Counted from the stretch's first letter, positions 1 through 8,338 are shown. The stretch: DNA of 32,534 bases from Limisphaerales bacterium (GCA_025362675.1 JANYFN010000036.1:1-32534), one strand, 5' to 3'. Translations and numbers: made by a program. Notes: generated by a model not told the origin, from the letters alone.

Positions 1-180
1 GGGGGCGGGGGTGCGAAAATTAAACCCAAAATTTTCATGCCGGAATGGTGTCCACTTAGCCTGAGCGCTCCGAGGAAGTCAACTGCCACGTGGAATTGTT
101 TTTGAGGCGGGTGCGGTTTGACGGTGAGGGCCGGTTCGAAATCTGATTTCAGATCGTAGGATTGAACGAGTTGTTTCTGA

Positions 181-306
181 CTCCTTCTCTCGCTTGGGGG
201 AGAAGGTTGGGATAAGGGGGATGATGTGGCCATGATGGATGCGTTCGTGACAGTGAGTCGTCCCCCCTCACCCCAACCCACTCCCCGTTTGGGCGGGGAG
301 TGGGAG
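181..306. repeat. Two inverted copies of a GC-rich palindromic intergenic repeat
   Basis: The stretch at 181-222 (CTCCTTCTC ... GGGGGAGAAGG ... GGGATAAGGGGG) and the stretch at 262-306 (CCCCCCTCACCCCAACC ... CTCCCC ... GGGGAG) are related copies in opposite orientation. A third relative lies at 15522-15582. They read through no gene and look like dispersed REP-type elements. In positions 1-180 I see nothing that can be named. Confidence 0.6.
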
Positions 307-346
307 AAAAATTTGCGCCACGCCGTGCTACCCTTGCGCCTGCCAG

Positions 347-374
347 TTGACACAGGGCGGCGGACGGTTATGCT
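347..374 (+). promoter_or_regulatory. Sigma-70-like promoter for the Bax-inhibitor-like gene
   Basis: A perfect -35 box TTGACA (347-352) is followed after 16 bases by TATGCT (369-374). The start codon at 387 lies only 12 bases past the -10 box, so the message would be nearly leaderless. No Shine-Dalgarno sequence is visible before 387, which fits that reading. Confidence 0.55.
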
Positions 375-386
375 TTCTGTTCAATT

Positions 387-1085
387 ATGAACAACACCGA
401 TGTTTATTCCACGGTCGTTCCGGTCATTGAACTGGATGATAAGTCGCGCGCGCAATTCATTGCCCGCACATACAATCATTTGTTCTTCGCCATCCTCGGT
501 TTCACGCTGTTTGAGATCGCGCTGTTCAAGTCCGGCGCGGCGGAAAATATCGCGCGGCTGATGTTGGGGACGTCGTGGTTGATCGTGCTGGGGGCTTTTA
601 TGATCGTGTCATGGCTCGCGCGGAGTGCGGCGCACAGTGCGACGAGTAAGGCGGCGCAATACGCGGCGCTTACCGGTTACGTTCTGGCGCAGGCGGTTGT
701 CTTCGTGCCGCTGCTCTATATCGCAGACCAAAAAGCGCCGGGCACGATTGCGAGTGCGGCGGCGGTGACGTTGATTGCGTTTGCGGTGTTGACGCTGGTG
801 GTGTTCATGACGCGGAAGGATTTCTCGTTTTTGCGCGGCATCCTGATGTGGGGCGGCATCATCGCGCTGGTGCTGGTGATCGGCGGGGCGCTGTTCGGCT
901 TTAATCTCGGCACGTTCTTCTCGGTGGCGATGGTGGCGCTGGCGGGCGCGGCGATTCTTTACGATACGTCGAATGTGCTGCATCATTATCCGGAAGACCG
1001 GTATGTGGCGGCGGCGCTGGAACTGTTCGCTTCGGTGGCACTGATGCTGTGGTATGTGCTGCGTTTGTTTATGTCGCGCCGTTGA
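387..1085 (+). CDS. Bax inhibitor-1 / YccA family membrane protein
   Basis: This 232-residue protein is built almost entirely of membrane helices, about seven (roughly residues 31-47, 61-78, 90-111, 121-141, 151-171, 176-192 and 206-228). The order and the motif DTSN at 193-196, followed by HHYPEDRYVAAALELFA, match the Bax inhibitor-1/YccA family, whose bacterial members include the calcium-leak channel YetJ and the FtsH-associated YccA. In YetJ two aspartates in the last helices act as a pH sensor. D193 fits the first, but I see no aspartate at the expected place in the last helix, so channel behaviour is not assured. The gene stands alone with its own promoter and is followed 43 bases later by the sulfur-carrier gene. 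Confidence 0.88.
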   Translation: MNNTDVYSTVVPVIELDDKSRAQFIARTYNHLFFAILGFTLFEIALFKSGAAENIARLMLGTSWLIVLGAFMIVSWLARSAAHSATSKAAQYAALTGYVLAQAVVFVPLLYIADQKAPGTIASAAAVTLIAFAVLTLVVFMTRKDFSFLRGILMWGGIIALVLVIGGALFGFNLGTFFSVAMVALAGAAILYDTSNVLHHYPEDRYVAAALELFASVALMLWYVLRLFMSRR

Positions 1086-1128
1086 ACCGTTGAACCTTTA
1101 TAACTGAAAATTTTTACCAAGATATATT

Positions 1129-1404
1129 ATGTCCCAAAAAGTCCGTATCCCCACGCCGCTCCGCAAGTTGACGAACAACGAGGAGTTGGTGGAAGTAAAC
1201 TCAGCTACCATCGGCGCCGCGATCCAGGAATTGCAAGCGCGGTTCCCCGGCATCGCCGAGCGTTTGGTAGATGAAAAAGGCGAGGTCCGCCGGTTCGTGA
1301 ACGTGTATGTGAACGAGGAAGATATCCGCTTCCTCGAAAACCAGAACACGCCGCTGAAAGATGGTGATGAGATCAGCATCATCCCTGCGATCGCCGGCGG
1401 TTAG
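1129..1404 (+). CDS. MoaD/ThiS-family ubiquitin-like sulfur carrier protein
   Basis: This 91-residue protein ends in IIPAIAGG. The terminal Gly-Gly is the site at which MoaD, ThiS and CysO are adenylated and then thiocarboxylated. The length, the hydrophobic LKDGDEISIIPAIAGG ending and the FVNVYVNEEDIRFL core match the beta-grasp fold. The charged VNVYVNEEDIR region resembles CysO-like carriers used in cysteine synthesis more than molybdopterin synthase small subunits, but that is inference. The next gene, 12 bases downstream, encodes a NIL-domain protein, a partner often linked to sulfur metabolism. No activating E1 enzyme, cysteine synthase or JAB protease is in the window. Confidence 0.88.
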   Translation: MSQKVRIPTPLRKLTNNEELVEVNSATIGAAIQELQARFPGIAERLVDEKGEVRRFVNVYVNEEDIRFLENQNTPLKDGDEISIIPAIAGG

Positions 1405-1416
1405 GAATTATTTATT

Positions 1417-1701
1417 ATGGCTACGAAGAAAAAATTTTCGGCCACGAAACCGAACTCGCCGATGCAGCAGCGGTTGTGGCTGATGTATCCGCCGAAGCTG
1501 ATCAAGAAGCCGTTCATCTACGAGGTGGGTCACAAATTCAAGGTGGTGACGAACATCCGGCAGGCGAGTGTGACGGATGAGATCGGCATCGTGTGTCTGG
1601 AGCTGGATGGCCCGCGGGATGAGGTGAAGGCCGCGGTGCAGTGGCTGGTGAAGCAAGGCGTGAACGTGGAGCCGGTGGAGATTGGCGTGATCGCTGGTTG
1701 A
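1417..1701 (+). CDS. NIL-domain protein, sulfur-metabolism partner
   Basis: This 94-residue protein carries one NIL domain (about residues 22-94), the ferredoxin-like regulatory fold also found at the C-terminus of MetN methionine-importer ATPases. The typical features are FKVVTNIRQASVTDEIGIVCLELDGPRDEVKAAVQWLVKQGVNVEPVE split over a beta-alpha-beta pattern. The lysine-rich first 12 residues are likely disordered. It lies 12 bases behind the MoaD/ThiS-like gene and is surely in the same transcript. A role in sulfur assimilation or methionine sensing is inferred from this pairing; no ligand is evident. Confidence 0.82.
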   Translation: MATKKKFSATKPNSPMQQRLWLMYPPKLIKKPFIYEVGHKFKVVTNIRQASVTDEIGIVCLELDGPRDEVKAAVQWLVKQGVNVEPVEIGVIAG

Positions 1702-1773
1702 TTTTTATTTAGTGGGGACAAATCCGGCGTGGTGATTTTCACTGCGCCGTTCTTTTTTTAATTTCGTAATGCT

Positions 1774-2538
1774 ATGGCCAAACCGAATTTTATTGAACTG
1801 CCGGGCTGCGACCTGATTGACATCCTGTATGAGGATCGCTCGGTGCTGGCGATTGATAAGCCGCGTGGCTGGATGCTGGTGCCGCATTCGTGGCGGAAGA
1901 CGAACTGGAATCTGCAGGCGGCGATTGATTCCTCGATGCGGGCGGATGATTGGTGGGCGAAGTCGCGGAACTTGAAATTCCTCCGGCACATTCATCGGCT
2001 GGATGCGGATACGAGCGGCGTGATGTTGTTCGCAAAAAGCGAGGGCGCGCTGGAGGCGTTGAGCGATATGTTTGAATCGCGGCGCATGGAGAAGACCTAT
2101 CTGGCGGTGGTGACTGGCACGCCGCGCGAACAGGAATGGATCTGTCGCCTGCCGCTCGGCCCCGATCCGCTGAAGTTTGGAAAAATGCGCGTGGATTATT
2201 CTGAAGAGGGCAAGGAATGTGAAACGCATTTCCGGGTGCTACAAAAGAATGAGCGGTTCACGCTGATCGAGGCGAGTCCGTTCACGGGGCGCACGCATCA
2301 GATCCGCGTGCATCTGGCGGAGTCCGGCACGCCGATCATGTGCGACGAGTTGTATGGGCAAGTGGAAAAAGGTTTTCGGCTCGGCTTGCGCTCGGTGCGG
2401 TTGGCTTACAATGATACGTTCACTCGCAAGCCGGTGAGCATCATCGCGCCCGCGCAATACTTTTTGGATGAATACGGCTTCACGCTTTCCGAGGAACAGC
2501 GGAAAGAGAAGTGGTCGTATCGTCCGCCGACACAGTAA
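1774..2538 (+). CDS. RluA-family RNA pseudouridine synthase
   Basis: This 254-residue protein isomerises uridine to pseudouridine in rRNA or tRNA. The catalytic motif HRLD at 74-77 holds the nucleophilic aspartate D77, followed by TSGVMLFAKS. The second family motif, TGRTHQIRVHL, is at 171-181, and DKPRGWMLVP near residues 28-37 is the N-terminal strand motif. There is no S4 RNA-binding domain in front, so it is of the short RluA/TruC-like type. The exact target uridine cannot be told. It is separated by 72 bases from the NIL gene and converges on the thioredoxin-fold gene, with a shared hairpin between. Confidence 0.92.
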   Translation: MAKPNFIELPGCDLIDILYEDRSVLAIDKPRGWMLVPHSWRKTNWNLQAAIDSSMRADDWWAKSRNLKFLRHIHRLDADTSGVMLFAKSEGALEALSDMFESRRMEKTYLAVVTGTPREQEWICRLPLGPDPLKFGKMRVDYSEEGKECETHFRVLQKNERFTLIEASPFTGRTHQIRVHLAESGTPIMCDELYGQVEKGFRLGLRSVRLAYNDTFTRKPVSIIAPAQYFLDEYGFTLSEEQRKEKWSYRPPTQ

Positions 2539-2568
2539 AAAGGGCAGGGCGCTGAATCGCCGCTGCCC
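2537..2568 (-). terminator. Rho-independent terminator of the thioredoxin-fold gene
   Basis: A hairpin at 2542-2568 (GGGCAG-GGCG / CGCC-GCTGCCC, one bulged base) is followed on the - strand by five T (A run at 2537-2541). It lies between two convergent genes and may stop both transcripts, but the T tract favours the - strand gene. Confidence 0.7.
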
Positions 2569-2586
2569 GGGGAAATTGGTTAAGGG

Positions 2587-3183
2587 TTAATTTGCGTAAT
2601 GCACACCGCAGCCGTAGGGCTTGGTCTGTGAAACGGCGATGGGTTTGCCCGCCTGAAGTTCCGCCACGGCGGTGCGGACGTAATTTTTCGCCACGCGGGG
2701 ATCGCCGAACGGTTTGGGATTATCATCGATCGCGCCGTTGTAAACGAGGGTTCCATCAGCCGCGATGACAAACATGTGCGGCGTGGTCTTCATCCCGTAA
2801 AGATGACCGACCTCTCCGGAGCTATCATCAATCCACGCCGTCGCGGCGATCTTCAATTGTTTCCATTCCTTCTGCGCGTCTTCGGGCGAGCGATGGCTGG
2901 GGTTTTTCGGGTCGGTGGAATTTACCATTAGCCAGATCACGCCTTTGTCAGTGAGCGCTTTTTGCAATTCCTGCGCCGCCCCGGTCGCGTAATGATTATG
3001 GCAGAACGGGCAGTCGGAGTTGTAGGACTCGATGACCACAATCTTCCCTTTGTAATCGGAGAGCTTAATGGTTTTGCCATTGATATCGGTGCCGGTGAAG
3101 TCCGGGGCCGGCTTGCCGATGTCGGCGGCGAACGCCGAAACCGCCAGCGTCACCGCAGTAAGGAGAGCCAAGTTTTTTTTCAT
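2587..3183 (-). CDS. Secreted thioredoxin-fold protein (redoxin/AhpC-TSA type)
   Basis: The 198-residue product begins with a signal peptide (MKKNLALLTAVTLAVSAFA, cleaved near residue 20). The redoxin start is IGKPAPDF, the active site is CPFC at 58-61, and the cis-proline loop is TTPHMFVI at 133-140. The C-terminal TKPYGCGVHY adds a third cysteine (C192). This matches the periplasmic redoxin group with a CxxC and a conserved YGCxVxY tail. The role is likely thiol-disulfide exchange or peroxide reduction in the periplasm; the partner is unknown. It stands alone on the - strand. Confidence 0.87.
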   Translation of the reverse strand: MKKNLALLTAVTLAVSAFAADIGKPAPDFTGTDINGKTIKLSDYKGKIVVIESYNSDCPFCHNHYATGAAQELQKALTDKGVIWLMVNSTDPKNPSHRSPEDAQKEWKQLKIAATAWIDDSSGEVGHLYGMKTTPHMFVIAADGTLVYNGAIDDNPKPFGDPRVAKNYVRTAVAELQAGKPIAVSQTKPYGCGVHYAN

Positions 3184-3297
3184 AAGAGTGATTCAACTAT
3201 TTTGGGTGTTTGCTTAGCTAACAGACGTAGCGGGCTCCGATTTGGTTCAAAAAAACATCATTCTTCCTGACCGCCCGGTTTTACGCCGTTAAATTTA

Positions 3298-3325
3298 TTG
3301 ACTCCGCGCGTCAAAAATTTATTCT
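3298..3325 (+). promoter_or_regulatory. Candidate promoter of rpsU
   Basis: TTGACT at 3298-3303 and TATTCT at 3320-3325 are 16 bases apart, about 70 bases before the rpsU start. The -10 box is weak, so this is a candidate only. Confidence 0.4.
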
Positions 3326-3397
3326 TTGCGTTCTTAAATTTTAGCGGGAACTGCCCGTGGCAGTTTTTTTACCCGCCCCAGAGAGGAAGTGAGTGTA

Positions 3398-3595
3398 ATG
3401 ACAGAGATTAAACTGAAAAAGGGCGAACCTGTAGACCGTGCGTTGCGTCGGCTGAAGAAAAAAGTCGATCGCGAAGGCACGCTCAAATCCGTGCGTATGC
3501 GCCGGCAATTCGAAAAACCGAGTGCCGTCCGTCGTCGCAAGGAAAAAGTCGCCCGGTTCTCCGCCATGCTTTCCGCGCGCCATGCTGATGACTAG
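3398..3595 (+). CDS. rpsU: 30S ribosomal protein S21
   Basis: The 65-residue basic protein has the S21 pattern: MTEIKLKKGEPVDRALRR, then LKKKVDREGTLKSVRMRRQFEKPS and RRRKEKVAR. S21 binds the 30S platform near the anti-Shine-Dalgarno end of 16S rRNA. The start is set at ATG 3398. An in-frame GTG at 3389 lies only two bases behind the GAGG of the ribosome binding site (3383-3386), which instead sits 11 bases before 3398; S21 proteins also begin MTE or MV. The gene is monocistronic, with its own terminator. Confidence 0.93.
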   Translation: MTEIKLKKGEPVDRALRRLKKKVDREGTLKSVRMRRQFEKPSAVRRRKEKVARFSAMLSARHADD

Positions 3596-3614
3596 GCCGT
3601 GATTTGCTTTTCAC

Positions 3615-3652
3615 GACCGGGCACGTCCATGAGGATGTGCTCGGTCTTTTTT
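3615..3652 (+). terminator. Rho-independent terminator of rpsU
   Basis: The stem GACCGGGCACGTCC / GGATGTGCTCGGTC (3615-3646) pairs fully if two G-U pairs are allowed, with loop ATGA. Six T follow (3647-3652). It starts 19 bases after the rpsU stop. Confidence 0.9.
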
Positions 3653-3693
3653 ATTTTACCTGGACGCTAGACCCAAAATCCAAGACGCTAATA

Positions 3694-4608
3694 ATGTATT
3701 CCTTTTCAACCTGCTGGAATTCCGCCCGCCACACCGATGGCCGCGCGATGCTGCACGAAATCCGCGAACTCGGTTTTGAATACGCCGAACTCAGCCACGG
3801 CATCCGCTTGAGCTTGCTGCCGGGCATCCTCGGCGCGGTGGAAGATGGCGAAATCAAGATTTCTTCGCTCCATAATTTTTGTCCGCTGCCCGTGGGCATT
3901 GATAAGCCCGCGCCGAATCTTTACGAATTTTCCTCGGATCGTGAACGCGACCGTCAGCTCGCCCTCAAGCACACGCTCAACACATTCGACTTTGCGGTGA
4001 AGGTCGGCGCCCCGCTGGTGGTTCTGCATTTTGGCAGCATGGATTTGAAGGACTATACCGGCAAGCTGAAGGAGTTGCTCGAACGCGGTGAAAAGGGTTC
4101 GCCGAAATTTCTCAAGGTCGTGGCCGAGGCGAACGCGGCGCGAGCAGCGAAGAAGAAAAAATTCTATGACCATTCGTGCGATATGCTGCGCGAACTCGTG
4201 GGCGAGGCGAAATTTCGCAACCTCAAGCTCGGCATCGAAATCCGCGAGGCCGTGGAAGAACTGCCGATTGAATCCGATTTTGCATCGCTGCTCAAAGAAT
4301 TTCCCGGCCCAACCGTGAATTATTGGCATGACACCGGCCACGCGCAGGTGAAAGAAGATTTGGGTTTCATCAACCACGCAGAATTTTTGGCCGCCCGCGC
4401 GGATCGGCTCGCTGGCTTTCACATTCACGACGTAAAATTTCCCGCGCGCGATCATTTTCCGCCCGGCGGCGGCAGCATTGATTTCGCCGCGCTCCAGCCG
4501 TTTGTGAAACCGGAACACATCAAGGTTTTTGAATTAAGTCCGAAGGTGCCGCTGGATTCCGTCCAGCGCGGCGTCGTGCATTTAAAACGGATTTGGGGCG
4601 AGGAGTAA
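3694..4608 (+). CDS. Sugar phosphate isomerase/epimerase-type TIM-barrel protein
   Basis: The 304-residue protein belongs to the xylose isomerase-like TIM-barrel superfamily (AP-endonuclease-2 fold). Visible strand-end motifs are LHNFC (59-63), VVLHFGS (109-115), GIEIRE (180-185), YWHDTGHA (210-217), FHIHD (242-246) and FELSP (279-283). The probable metal ligands are E182, D213, H216, H243 or H245 and E280. The reaction and substrate cannot be told. The frame stays open upstream to 3604, but that region is the rpsU terminator, so ATG 3694 is chosen. The FG-GAP gene starts two bases after its stop, which suggests one transcript. Confidence 0.82.
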   Translation: MYSFSTCWNSARHTDGRAMLHEIRELGFEYAELSHGIRLSLLPGILGAVEDGEIKISSLHNFCPLPVGIDKPAPNLYEFSSDRERDRQLALKHTLNTFDFAVKVGAPLVVLHFGSMDLKDYTGKLKELLERGEKGSPKFLKVVAEANAARAAKKKKFYDHSCDMLRELVGEAKFRNLKLGIEIREAVEELPIESDFASLLKEFPGPTVNYWHDTGHAQVKEDLGFINHAEFLAARADRLAGFHIHDVKFPARDHFPPGGGSIDFAALQPFVKPEHIKVFELSPKVPLDSVQRGVVHLKRIWGEE

Positions 4609-4610
4609 TT

Positions 4611-7007
4611 ATGTTGGGCCAGCGGCATCGCTGCCCTGGCATTGTGCCGATTCTTCTCGCCAAAATTACCCGTCGCTGGCAGGTTTCGCGGATGATGTTT
4701 GTTCCAAAAATCCGTTCGGCCCAGGTCGCCGCCCTTGCGCTTTTTTCCGCCGCCTCCGTTCACGCGGCCTCACTCACAAACCTGTTTGGATTCAGCGGTA
4801 AGGAAGTTTTTCCGATTGACCAGAACATTGCCGGGATGCACGTCGCCGATCTGGATGGTGATGGCTTGAACGACATTCTGCTCGTCAATAATCTGCATTC
4901 CAAAATCAGCCTGCTCTACAATCTTACTGGTAAGACGAACCGCGCAAACGCTGCGCCGGCCCGCAAATTGGAATTAAACGAACTGCCGCCGGACTCGCGT
5001 TTCCGCATTGATTCGCTGCCGACGGATGAACGTTTGAGCGCGCTCCTAGCGGTGGATGTGAACGGCGATAATCGTCCTGACTTGATTTATTTTGGCGAGG
5101 CGAAGGATCTGATCGTGCGCTACAACCTCGGCACCAATAACTGGAGCGAGCCGAAACGCTGGCACATCGAAGATGGTCGTCTGGATTCAAATGCACTCAT
5201 GACGGGCGATTTGAACGGCGACGGGCTGACGGACATTCTCCTGCTCGGCGACGGTGGCTCGGTTTATTTCTGGGCGCAGCAAAAAGATCACACCTTCGCC
5301 GAGCCGGTGAAAATTGCCTACTCCGGCTCGCCCAAAGCAATTTCCGTGGCCGATGTGGATGGCGACGGCCGTCAGGATTTGGTCTTCGTCGAATTCGATA
5401 ATCCAGCGCCGTTTCGCGTGCGCCTGCAAAATTCTGCCGGCCAGCTCGGCCCGGAAATTTATTTCAAGACGCAGCCCATCCGTTCGTTCTGGCTGGATAA
5501 TCTTGCCGGCGGCCCGACGAACTACCTCATGGACATCGTGCAGGCCACGGGGCGGGCGGAAGTTTCGCAGTTCACGCGCAAACCGGCAGAAATGCTTTCC
5601 GGCACCTTCAAAAAAGGTCAGCTACAAATTCTCCCGCTCAATAAAACGGATGCCTCGCAACGCGGTATCCTGTGGGCGGATGTGGACGGCGATGGTAAAC
5701 CAGATTTGCTCGTGGCGGAGCCGGAGAGCGGACAGATTTCCGTTTCATTGCAACAAACGGACGGCTCGCTGGCGTCGCCCAAAAAATTCCCGTGTCTCGC
5801 GGGTGTCTCGCAAATCGCGGTTGCTGACTGGAACGGCGACGGTCACCCCGAAATTTTTCTGTTGAGCCGCGATGAAAATTCCGTCGCCACCACTCAGTTT
5901 GACAAGAACGGTCGCCTGCCGTTTCCCACACCGCTGCCGCTTGATGGCAAGCCGCTCGCCATTACGACGGGCATTTTAAAAGCCGGTGCGAAGCCCACGC
6001 TGGTCATCATCGTGGAGAAGGATGGCATCCGCTCACTCGTCACGCGCTCGGCGGATGGCAAGCTGACGACGCAAAAATTGAGCGACTCGTTCAAAGCCAA
6101 CCCCAGCACGCTCGCCGTGCAGGATGTGAATCAAGACGGGCTGGCCGACCTCGTGATTCTGATTCCCTACGAGAAAATTAAAATCCTATTGCAGAGCAAA
6201 GACGGTAAATTCGACGAACGCGATGTGGACCCGCCCGGTGGCGCGCTCGAACAACCCTGGCTCGCCAGCGCGGATGTGGACGGCGATGGCAAACCGGAAT
6301 TGCTGCTGCCGCAGAAAAACTTTCTCCGCGCCGTCGTGCTCGAACAAGAGGCGAAAGTCTCCGGTTCCACCAATGCGCCGAAATATATTTTCCGCGTGAA
6401 GGATCAGATCAACGGCTCCGCCAGTGATTCACGCATCACCGCCGCCGCTGCGGTCGTGAATGGCACGAATTCTGTTCCCTCACTGTTCCTGCTCGACGCC
6501 GAGCACAAACAACTCACCTTGAGCGAACGCGATGCCGCCGGAGTGTGGCAAGTGGTGAAGAACATTGACCTGCCGGTTTCCAATTTCAAATCGCTGTCCT
6601 CCGTCGCCCTCGGCGGTGCGGGCGTGGCCTTCACCGGGCAAAATTCGGTTGCCTGGTTGCCGCTCAATGGCGAGGTCTGGGAACTCACCAAACTAGACGA
6701 CTACGACACGCCCATCAAAGATGGCTATTTGAACGACATGGTTGCCGGCGACCTCACTGGCAGCGGACGCAAGCAACTCATCTTCATGGAAACCGCCAAG
6801 AACTATCTCGACCTCGTATTATTTGATGAAAATCGAAAGATGATTCCCGGCAACCGCTGGCAGGTGTTTGAGCAGCACACCTTCCGTGGCGCGCAGAACG
6901 CCATTCCCGAGCCGCGTGAATGTGCCGTGGCCGATGTGAACGGCGACGGTAAAAACGATCTGCTCGTTTTGGTCCACGACCGCGTCCTGATTTACATCCA
7001 GGAGTAG
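4611..7007 (+). CDS. Secreted FG-GAP/VCBS beta-propeller protein
   Basis: This large exported protein carries about ten calcium-binding-type repeats. Motifs in order include DLDGDGLND, DVNGDNRPD, DLNGDGLTD, DVDGDGRQD, DVDGDGKPD, DWNGDGHPE, DVNQDGLAD, DVDGDGKPE, DLTGSGRKQ and DVNGDGKND. Such repeats form beta-propellers seen in integrin alpha chains and many secreted bacterial proteins. ATG 4611 has an AGGAG five bases ahead, formed by the last codons of the gene before, so coupled translation is likely. The hydrophobic signal segment (VAALALFSAASVHAA) only begins about 35 residues later, so ATG 4692 is a real alternative. No catalytic domain or cell-wall anchor is seen. Adhesion or binding is inferred only. 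Confidence 0.85.
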   Translation: MLGQRHRCPGIVPILLAKITRRWQVSRMMFVPKIRSAQVAALALFSAASVHAASLTNLFGFSGKEVFPIDQNIAGMHVADLDGDGLNDILLVNNLHSKISLLYNLTGKTNRANAAPARKLELNELPPDSRFRIDSLPTDERLSALLAVDVNGDNRPDLIYFGEAKDLIVRYNLGTNNWSEPKRWHIEDGRLDSNALMTGDLNGDGLTDILLLGDGGSVYFWAQQKDHTFAEPVKIAYSGSPKAISVADVDGDGRQDLVFVEFDNPAPFRVRLQNSAGQLGPEIYFKTQPIRSFWLDNLAGGPTNYLMDIVQATGRAEVSQFTRKPAEMLSGTFKKGQLQILPLNKTDASQRGILWADVDGDGKPDLLVAEPESGQISVSLQQTDGSLASPKKFPCLAGVSQIAVADWNGDGHPEIFLLSRDENSVATTQFDKNGRLPFPTPLPLDGKPLAITTGILKAGAKPTLVIIVEKDGIRSLVTRSADGKLTTQKLSDSFKANPSTLAVQDVNQDGLADLVILIPYEKIKILLQSKDGKFDERDVDPPGGALEQPWLASADVDGDGKPELLLPQKNFLRAVVLEQEAKVSGSTNAPKYIFRVKDQINGSASDSRITAAAAVVNGTNSVPSLFLLDAEHKQLTLSERDAAGVWQVVKNIDLPVSNFKSLSSVALGGAGVAFTGQNSVAWLPLNGEVWELTKLDDYDTPIKDGYLNDMVAGDLTGSGRKQLIFMETAKNYLDLVLFDENRKMIPGNRWQVFEQHTFRGAQNAIPEPRECAVADVNGDGKNDLLVLVHDRVLIYIQE

Positions 7008-7028
7008 TTTGAGATAGCTGGCTGATTT

Positions 7029-7069
7029 GGTAGGGACGGCGCGCGCAAAGCCGCCGCGTTGTTCCTACC
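7029..7069. repeat. Palindromic intergenic repeat with GGTAGG ends
   Basis: GGTAGGGACGGCGCGC is answered by an imperfect complement ending in CCTACC. The same GGTAGGG / CCCTACC ends bound the element at 8373-8449, so these are two members of one dispersed family. It might also act as a terminator of the FG-GAP gene, but no T run follows. Confidence 0.45.
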
Positions 7070-7098
7070 CGAGAAATTTAATAGTTCGCGCTAATCCC

Positions 7099-7126
7099 TT
7101 GACACACGGGTGAGCCTCCATAACAG
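7099..7126 (+). promoter_or_regulatory. Candidate promoter ahead of the 21-bp array
   Basis: A perfect TTGACA (7099-7104) is followed after 16 bases by TAACAG (7121-7126), a poor -10 box. If used, the transcript would run through the whole tandem array before reaching the gene at 7628, giving a leader of about 500 bases. Confidence 0.3.
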
Positions 7127-7277
7127 TGGCGCGCAAGGTATGAGGGACCGGGACAACCAACGTTGTAAATTCACCGCCGCCGCGCCATCAGCGCAGAATC
7201 TCTTTCGTCGCGTCCAGCCCGTTTCCGCATCGCCCCAAGCCGCAGCCAACGATTCACGCCCCGTTTTTTCCCGCCGC

Positions 7278-7528
7278 TCCCCCGGTTTGGGGCGTCGCTC
7301 CCCCGATTTCAAAAACGGTTCCCCCGGTTTCGCCCACCCTTCCCCCGACTTTTGGAACCGCTCCCCCGAATTATTGGATCGTTCCCCCGAATTTGAAAGC
7401 GGCTCCCCCGGTTTCGGGAACCGTTCCCCCGGTTTGGGCGGGCGTTCCCCCGAATTTGGGAGTCGTTCCCCCGATTTTTTACGGCCTCCCCCGGTTTTGG
7501 CAGGCGTTCCCCCGATTTATGGGACACG
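7278..7528. repeat. Tandem array of twelve 21-bp units
   Basis: TCCCCCG recurs at 7278, 7299, 7320, 7341, 7362, 7383, 7404, 7425, 7446, 7467, 7487 and 7508. Every step is 21 bases except one of 20. The unit reads roughly TCCCCCG-(A/G)-(A/T)-TTT-GGGAAC-CG, with the second half variable. A worn thirteenth copy may lie near 7257. Read as protein it gives a seven-residue period (RSPxFxx on +, RGNxxxx on -), but the 20-base step breaks the frame and no convincing start exists, so I treat it as non-coding. Nothing else is seen in 7070-7627 apart from the weak promoter. Confidence 0.92.
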
Positions 7529-7627
7529 CCGCCGTATTTGCAAACTCCTTTCCCGCAACAATTTGTCGGTTTCCAGCCATTAAACCTCCCACTGACAACC
7601 CGCAATCTGTAACCAAATAAAAAAATA

Positions 7628-8338
7628 ATGAAAACTCCCCACATGCCCACCGCCGTGCTCACTCATAACGGCGGACTCATCATCGCCGGCGCTAAAGCCC
7701 ATCCCGAAATCGCCACCCGCCTCACCACCGCCTTCATCACCGCCGCCGACACCCTTTGCCAGAAACTTACCGGCGACGTTACCGGCCAGAAAAATGCCAA
7801 GGGCGAACTCGGCAACCTCACCGCCGCGCAGCAACAAAATCTCAACACCCTCCACACCTGCATGACGCAGGTCGCCAAGACCGCCAAGCTCGCCTTCCCC
7901 GGCCAGACCGTGAAGCTGCACGAAGAATTTCAAACCGGCGCGCACGCTCATCACGACCTTAACTCCTATCTCGCCCGCGTGGATATCGTCCTCGCCTCCG
8001 CGAAAACCGCCACCAACCTCGCCGCCTTTAAGATCAAAGGCTGGACTGATGCCGAGACCGCCACCTTCCAGGCCGCGCGTGACGCCTTTGGCCCGGCGGA
8101 ACAAGTGCGCGTGCATTCCATCGGCGGCGCGATTGATAAGACCACCACCAAGAATACCGATGCCAGCACGCTTTACGCCGACTTGCTCGCCATCCAAAAC
8201 GCCGCCGACCTGCAATGGCCCGCGTCGAATCTTGCCAACACCGGCGTGCGCGGAGAATTTCTATTAGGCGTCTTCCCACCCGATCACGGCGGCAACCACA
8301 CGCCCGCGCCTACGCCGCCCGGCCCGCAGCCGAAATGA
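7628..8338 (+). CDS. Unknown helical protein with proline-rich tail
   Basis: I do not recognise this 236-residue protein. It has no signal peptide and no membrane segment. Residues 1-215 are rich in Ala, Thr, Leu and Lys with heptad-like spacing, suggesting a helical bundle; a short His cluster AHAHHD is near residue 105. The last 20 residues (DHGGNHTPAPTPPGPQPK) are proline-rich and likely disordered. It starts about 100 bases after the 21-bp array and is bounded by repeats on both sides. In build (helical body, Pro/Lys tail) it resembles the unknown protein at 25130-25852, but I see no clear sequence relation. The start ATG has only an A-rich stretch in front. Confidence 0.6.
   Translation: MKTPHMPTAVLTHNGGLIIAGAKAHPEIATRLTTAFITAADTLCQKLTGDVTGQKNAKGELGNLTAAQQQNLNTLHTCMTQVAKTAKLAFPGQTVKLHEEFQTGAHAHHDLNSYLARVDIVLASAKTATNLAAFKIKGWTDAETATFQAARDAFGPAEQVRVHSIGGAIDKTTTKNTDASTLYADLLAIQNAADLQWPASNLANTGVRGEFLLGVFPPDHGGNHTPAPTPPGPQPK

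Noticed and set aside
130-160. tRNA T-arm-like GGTTCGAAATC
   Set aside because: No matching acceptor stem, anticodon arm or D arm around it.
3604-3693. Extension of the TIM-barrel protein to an upstream TTG
   Set aside because: These bases are the stem-loop and T run of the rpsU terminator.
7278-7528. CRISPR array
   Set aside because: The constant part is only 7-10 bases, the variable part about 11-14, and no cas gene is near; the geometry does not fit.
7110-7583. Open frame of 157 codons through the 21-bp array (RSPxFxx heptads)
   Set aside because: The frame exists because each unit is 21 bases long; all frames on both strands are open there. One 20-base step breaks the heptad, and no ribosome site precedes the start.
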